Part shown: piece after piece, positions 62,145-64,000 of the stretch
Layout of the letters: every line of letters starts with the position of its first letter
How positions within the stretch are numbered: the stretch's first letter is position 1
NCBI GenBank assembly: GCA_946699065.1
Contig: CAMPDV010000271.1
Coordinates: forward strand, 186,001-250,000
Reading direction: 5' to 3'
Length of the DNA: 64,000 bases
Source of the DNA: Loxodes magnus
Taxonomy: Eukaryota; Ciliophora; Karyorelictea; Loxodida; Loxodidae
Notes under the pieces: generated by a model
Seen by the model: the letters and a program-made list of their open reading frames with translations, nothing else
The model's database searches: none
Told to the model about the DNA's origin: nothing
Translations under genes and position numbers: made by a program

Positions 62145-63938
62145 ATGGAAGGAGATTAAAAGAAAAAGAGAGGCAATTAAATTTAGCTTTAGGAGTATAA
62201 AGTATCTTTAAACTCTTACATTCAGAACTAAGTTTCAATAAATAACTTAAATACGCTTTCAAATCAAGTTTCTAAAATTCAAGAATAGGAAAATAAAACC
62301 AAAATCCACAATTTATCAGCTTAATAAAATTAGATATCTTAAGTCTAGCAAACAGGAGAAATTCATTCTAACTCTTTTAGTAAATTACTTAGCTAAAAGC
62401 AAAACTAAACTGAGTAATAAAGATAAATAACTTAATAATAAAATGAAGATACTTACAATATTATCAGCTCTTGTTAACAAGTATGAAGAAATTCTTATAT
62501 TCTCTAAGTAGTTTTTGCATTCCTTAAAAAAAGAGAAATTAGTTAAATACAATAACTTAATAAATTTCTGAACCTCTTTAGATATAAATTTAAGGCTTTA
62601 CGAATAAAAGAATATAAAGGAGACGATTCATATATAAAGAGAAAAATGGAGTGAACATTCAAGTAAATAGTTTATTCTGACACTGATACAATAGATATTA
62701 TTTCTAACTCTTAATTCTCTGCTAATTTGAATAATTAGATTTAAGAAAACTTCAGCAAAGCAATTTAGATGAAATAAAGCCTAAGATAATAGAATCATTT
62801 ATTCACAAGCTTATCAGCTTTATGGATATAAAAATTTGATTCTCTTAGTAACCAGCTTTTGTCTAGATTCCCACTCTTCATTAATCTACAAAAACTGTTT
62901 TTATGAAATATTCGCTTAGAAGATTAAGATCTTAGTTTTCTACAAAATCTGGTTAATTTGAAGGTAATTTAAGTTAAAGACTTCAATAACAATAATGAGA
63001 TAAGTGGAATATTTCTGAACTACTATTGCCTAAACCTAAATCTAGAAGTAATTCACATAAATAGCAAAACTATTAATTGGGATTTTATATAGGAATTTTT
63101 ATTATAAAAAGGTAAATTTATTGAATAGATCTAAATAAACTATAATGAGCAGGCTGATTAATTTTTTCATCTATGTCCTTCCTTAAATAAAATAGTGCTT
63201 AAAAATGAATTGCCTTCATTTAATCAGAACGTAAATAAAATAAATCGGTAAAACTGGAGAAGTATATCTTTATCTTCCATCTAGAAATAGAATAATACAG
63301 CTTTTTCATACTTTTTTTCCAATTCTTTAACATAACTAGAAGAGATAGAAATTTCATTTTGTAGTAATTTTATTGCAGAAAACTTAAAATAGTTACTTAG
63401 GAGCAGTCCTAATCTAAAGAAATTAAAATTAACTTTTTTAAAGAAACTACAAGACTAAGATTTTTTATGCTTAGGAGATCATGCAAAAAGCTTAATTTCT
63501 CTAGATATTGGACAGCAGAACTAAATATCCAATGAAACTCTGTAATATATTATTAAAAATTGCTCGAAGCTTAAATAGATTTCATTTAATAGTGTTAATC
63601 AAATTAATAACAAAACATTATAAAACATCATCCAAATATGTGAGGAGATAGAATCCCTAAATCTATCTCATTGCTAATTTTCCGAATAAAACTATATGTA
63701 AGAACTAGTTAAGCAATAGAATTTTTAGAGCTTATTCCTTCAAGATTGCAATTTGACCAACGAAGATATAAAATTATTAGTAACTAGCTGTAAAAAATTA
63801 ATTCGCTTATAATTATCTGGAAATAAGTGTATTACATAAGTAGGTTTTCCTATACAAGATGAAAAAGGAGAAATATACCCAATTTGAAAAACTTTAAAAT
63901 ATTTAGGAATTACAAATACTAAAATAAGCGAATAGTGA
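62145..63938 (+). CDS. F-box-like / leucine-rich-repeat protein, copy H
   Basis: ATG at 62145 (MEGDQKKKRGNQIQLQEYKV) to TGA at 63936-63938: 1794 nt, 597 aa, no intron. F-box-like stretch VWRNSYILQVVFAFLKKREI at ~127-147; then EWTFKQ. LRRs follow: ISNETLQYIIKNCSKLKQIS, EIESLNLSHCQFSEQ, FQSLFLQDCNLTNEDIKLLV and KKLIRLQLSGNKCITQ, ending LGITNTKISEQ. Trp in VWRN, EWTF and PIWK are all TGA, while the final TGA is a stop shared with copy A. Cys-type LRRs suggest an FBXL-like substrate receptor; that is inference. Confidence 0.85.
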
Positions 63939-64000
63939 GTGAAGTATATGAGAAGGTAGTTTGGAAATATAAAAATATTTCATATTATTCAAGATAAAAA

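Overview
The window reads as nuclear DNA from a ciliate that uses the karyorelict-type genetic code (NCBI table 27: UAA and UAG = Gln, UGA = Trp or stop). The clearest single proof is a WD40-repeat gene in which the Trp of the LWD motif is TGG in some repeats and TGA in others. Every gene whose end I could place ends in TGA, while TAA and TAG are frequent in-frame codons that align with Gln in paralogues. This argues for a karyorelictean such as Loxodes rather than Tetrahymena or Paramecium. Standard-code ORF calling is close to useless here, so I translated by hand and used paralogues, frame arithmetic and known motifs to decide frames. The DNA is very AT-rich and most introns are tiny (14-29 nt, GT...AG).

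Layout. 0-3 kb: end of a Ser-rich gene, then an F-box-like/leucine-rich-repeat gene on the minus strand. 3-5 kb: two SINE-like elements and a gag-like zinc-knuckle ORF. 6.1-8.5 kb: a RING / coiled-coil / pentapeptide / WD40 gene. 9-18.5 kb: further SINE-like elements and a decayed non-LTR retrotransposon (coiled-coil ORF1, endonuclease-RT ORF2) that is interrupted by a smaller ORF-bearing insertion. 19-21.6 kb: another zinc-knuckle fragment and a small zinc-binding protein gene with a 14-nt intron.

22-54 kb holds the most striking structure. A divergent gene pair is present three times: a ~1000-residue Gln-rich protein (here called Y) and a membrane-anchored protein (here called T), start to start about 230-300 bp apart. 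Copies are Y1/T1 at 24.4-29.1 kb, Y2/T2 at 38.6-44.2 kb and, inverted, T3/Y3 at 49.3-54.1 kb. The three Y genes close exactly in frame once two tiny introns at shared positions are removed. Between the pairs lie further probable genes, some with unresolved frames.

46-48 kb is a cluster of SINE-like elements. 56-60.5 kb holds decayed retroelement pieces. 62.1-63.9 kb carries a second intact F-box-like/LRR gene, a paralogue of the first in opposite orientation; a diverged third copy lies near 45 kb.

I cannot assign a function to the Y, T or LRR families from sequence alone. The window mixes apparently intact, low-copy gene families with abundant retroelements, and may be somatic or germline DNA.
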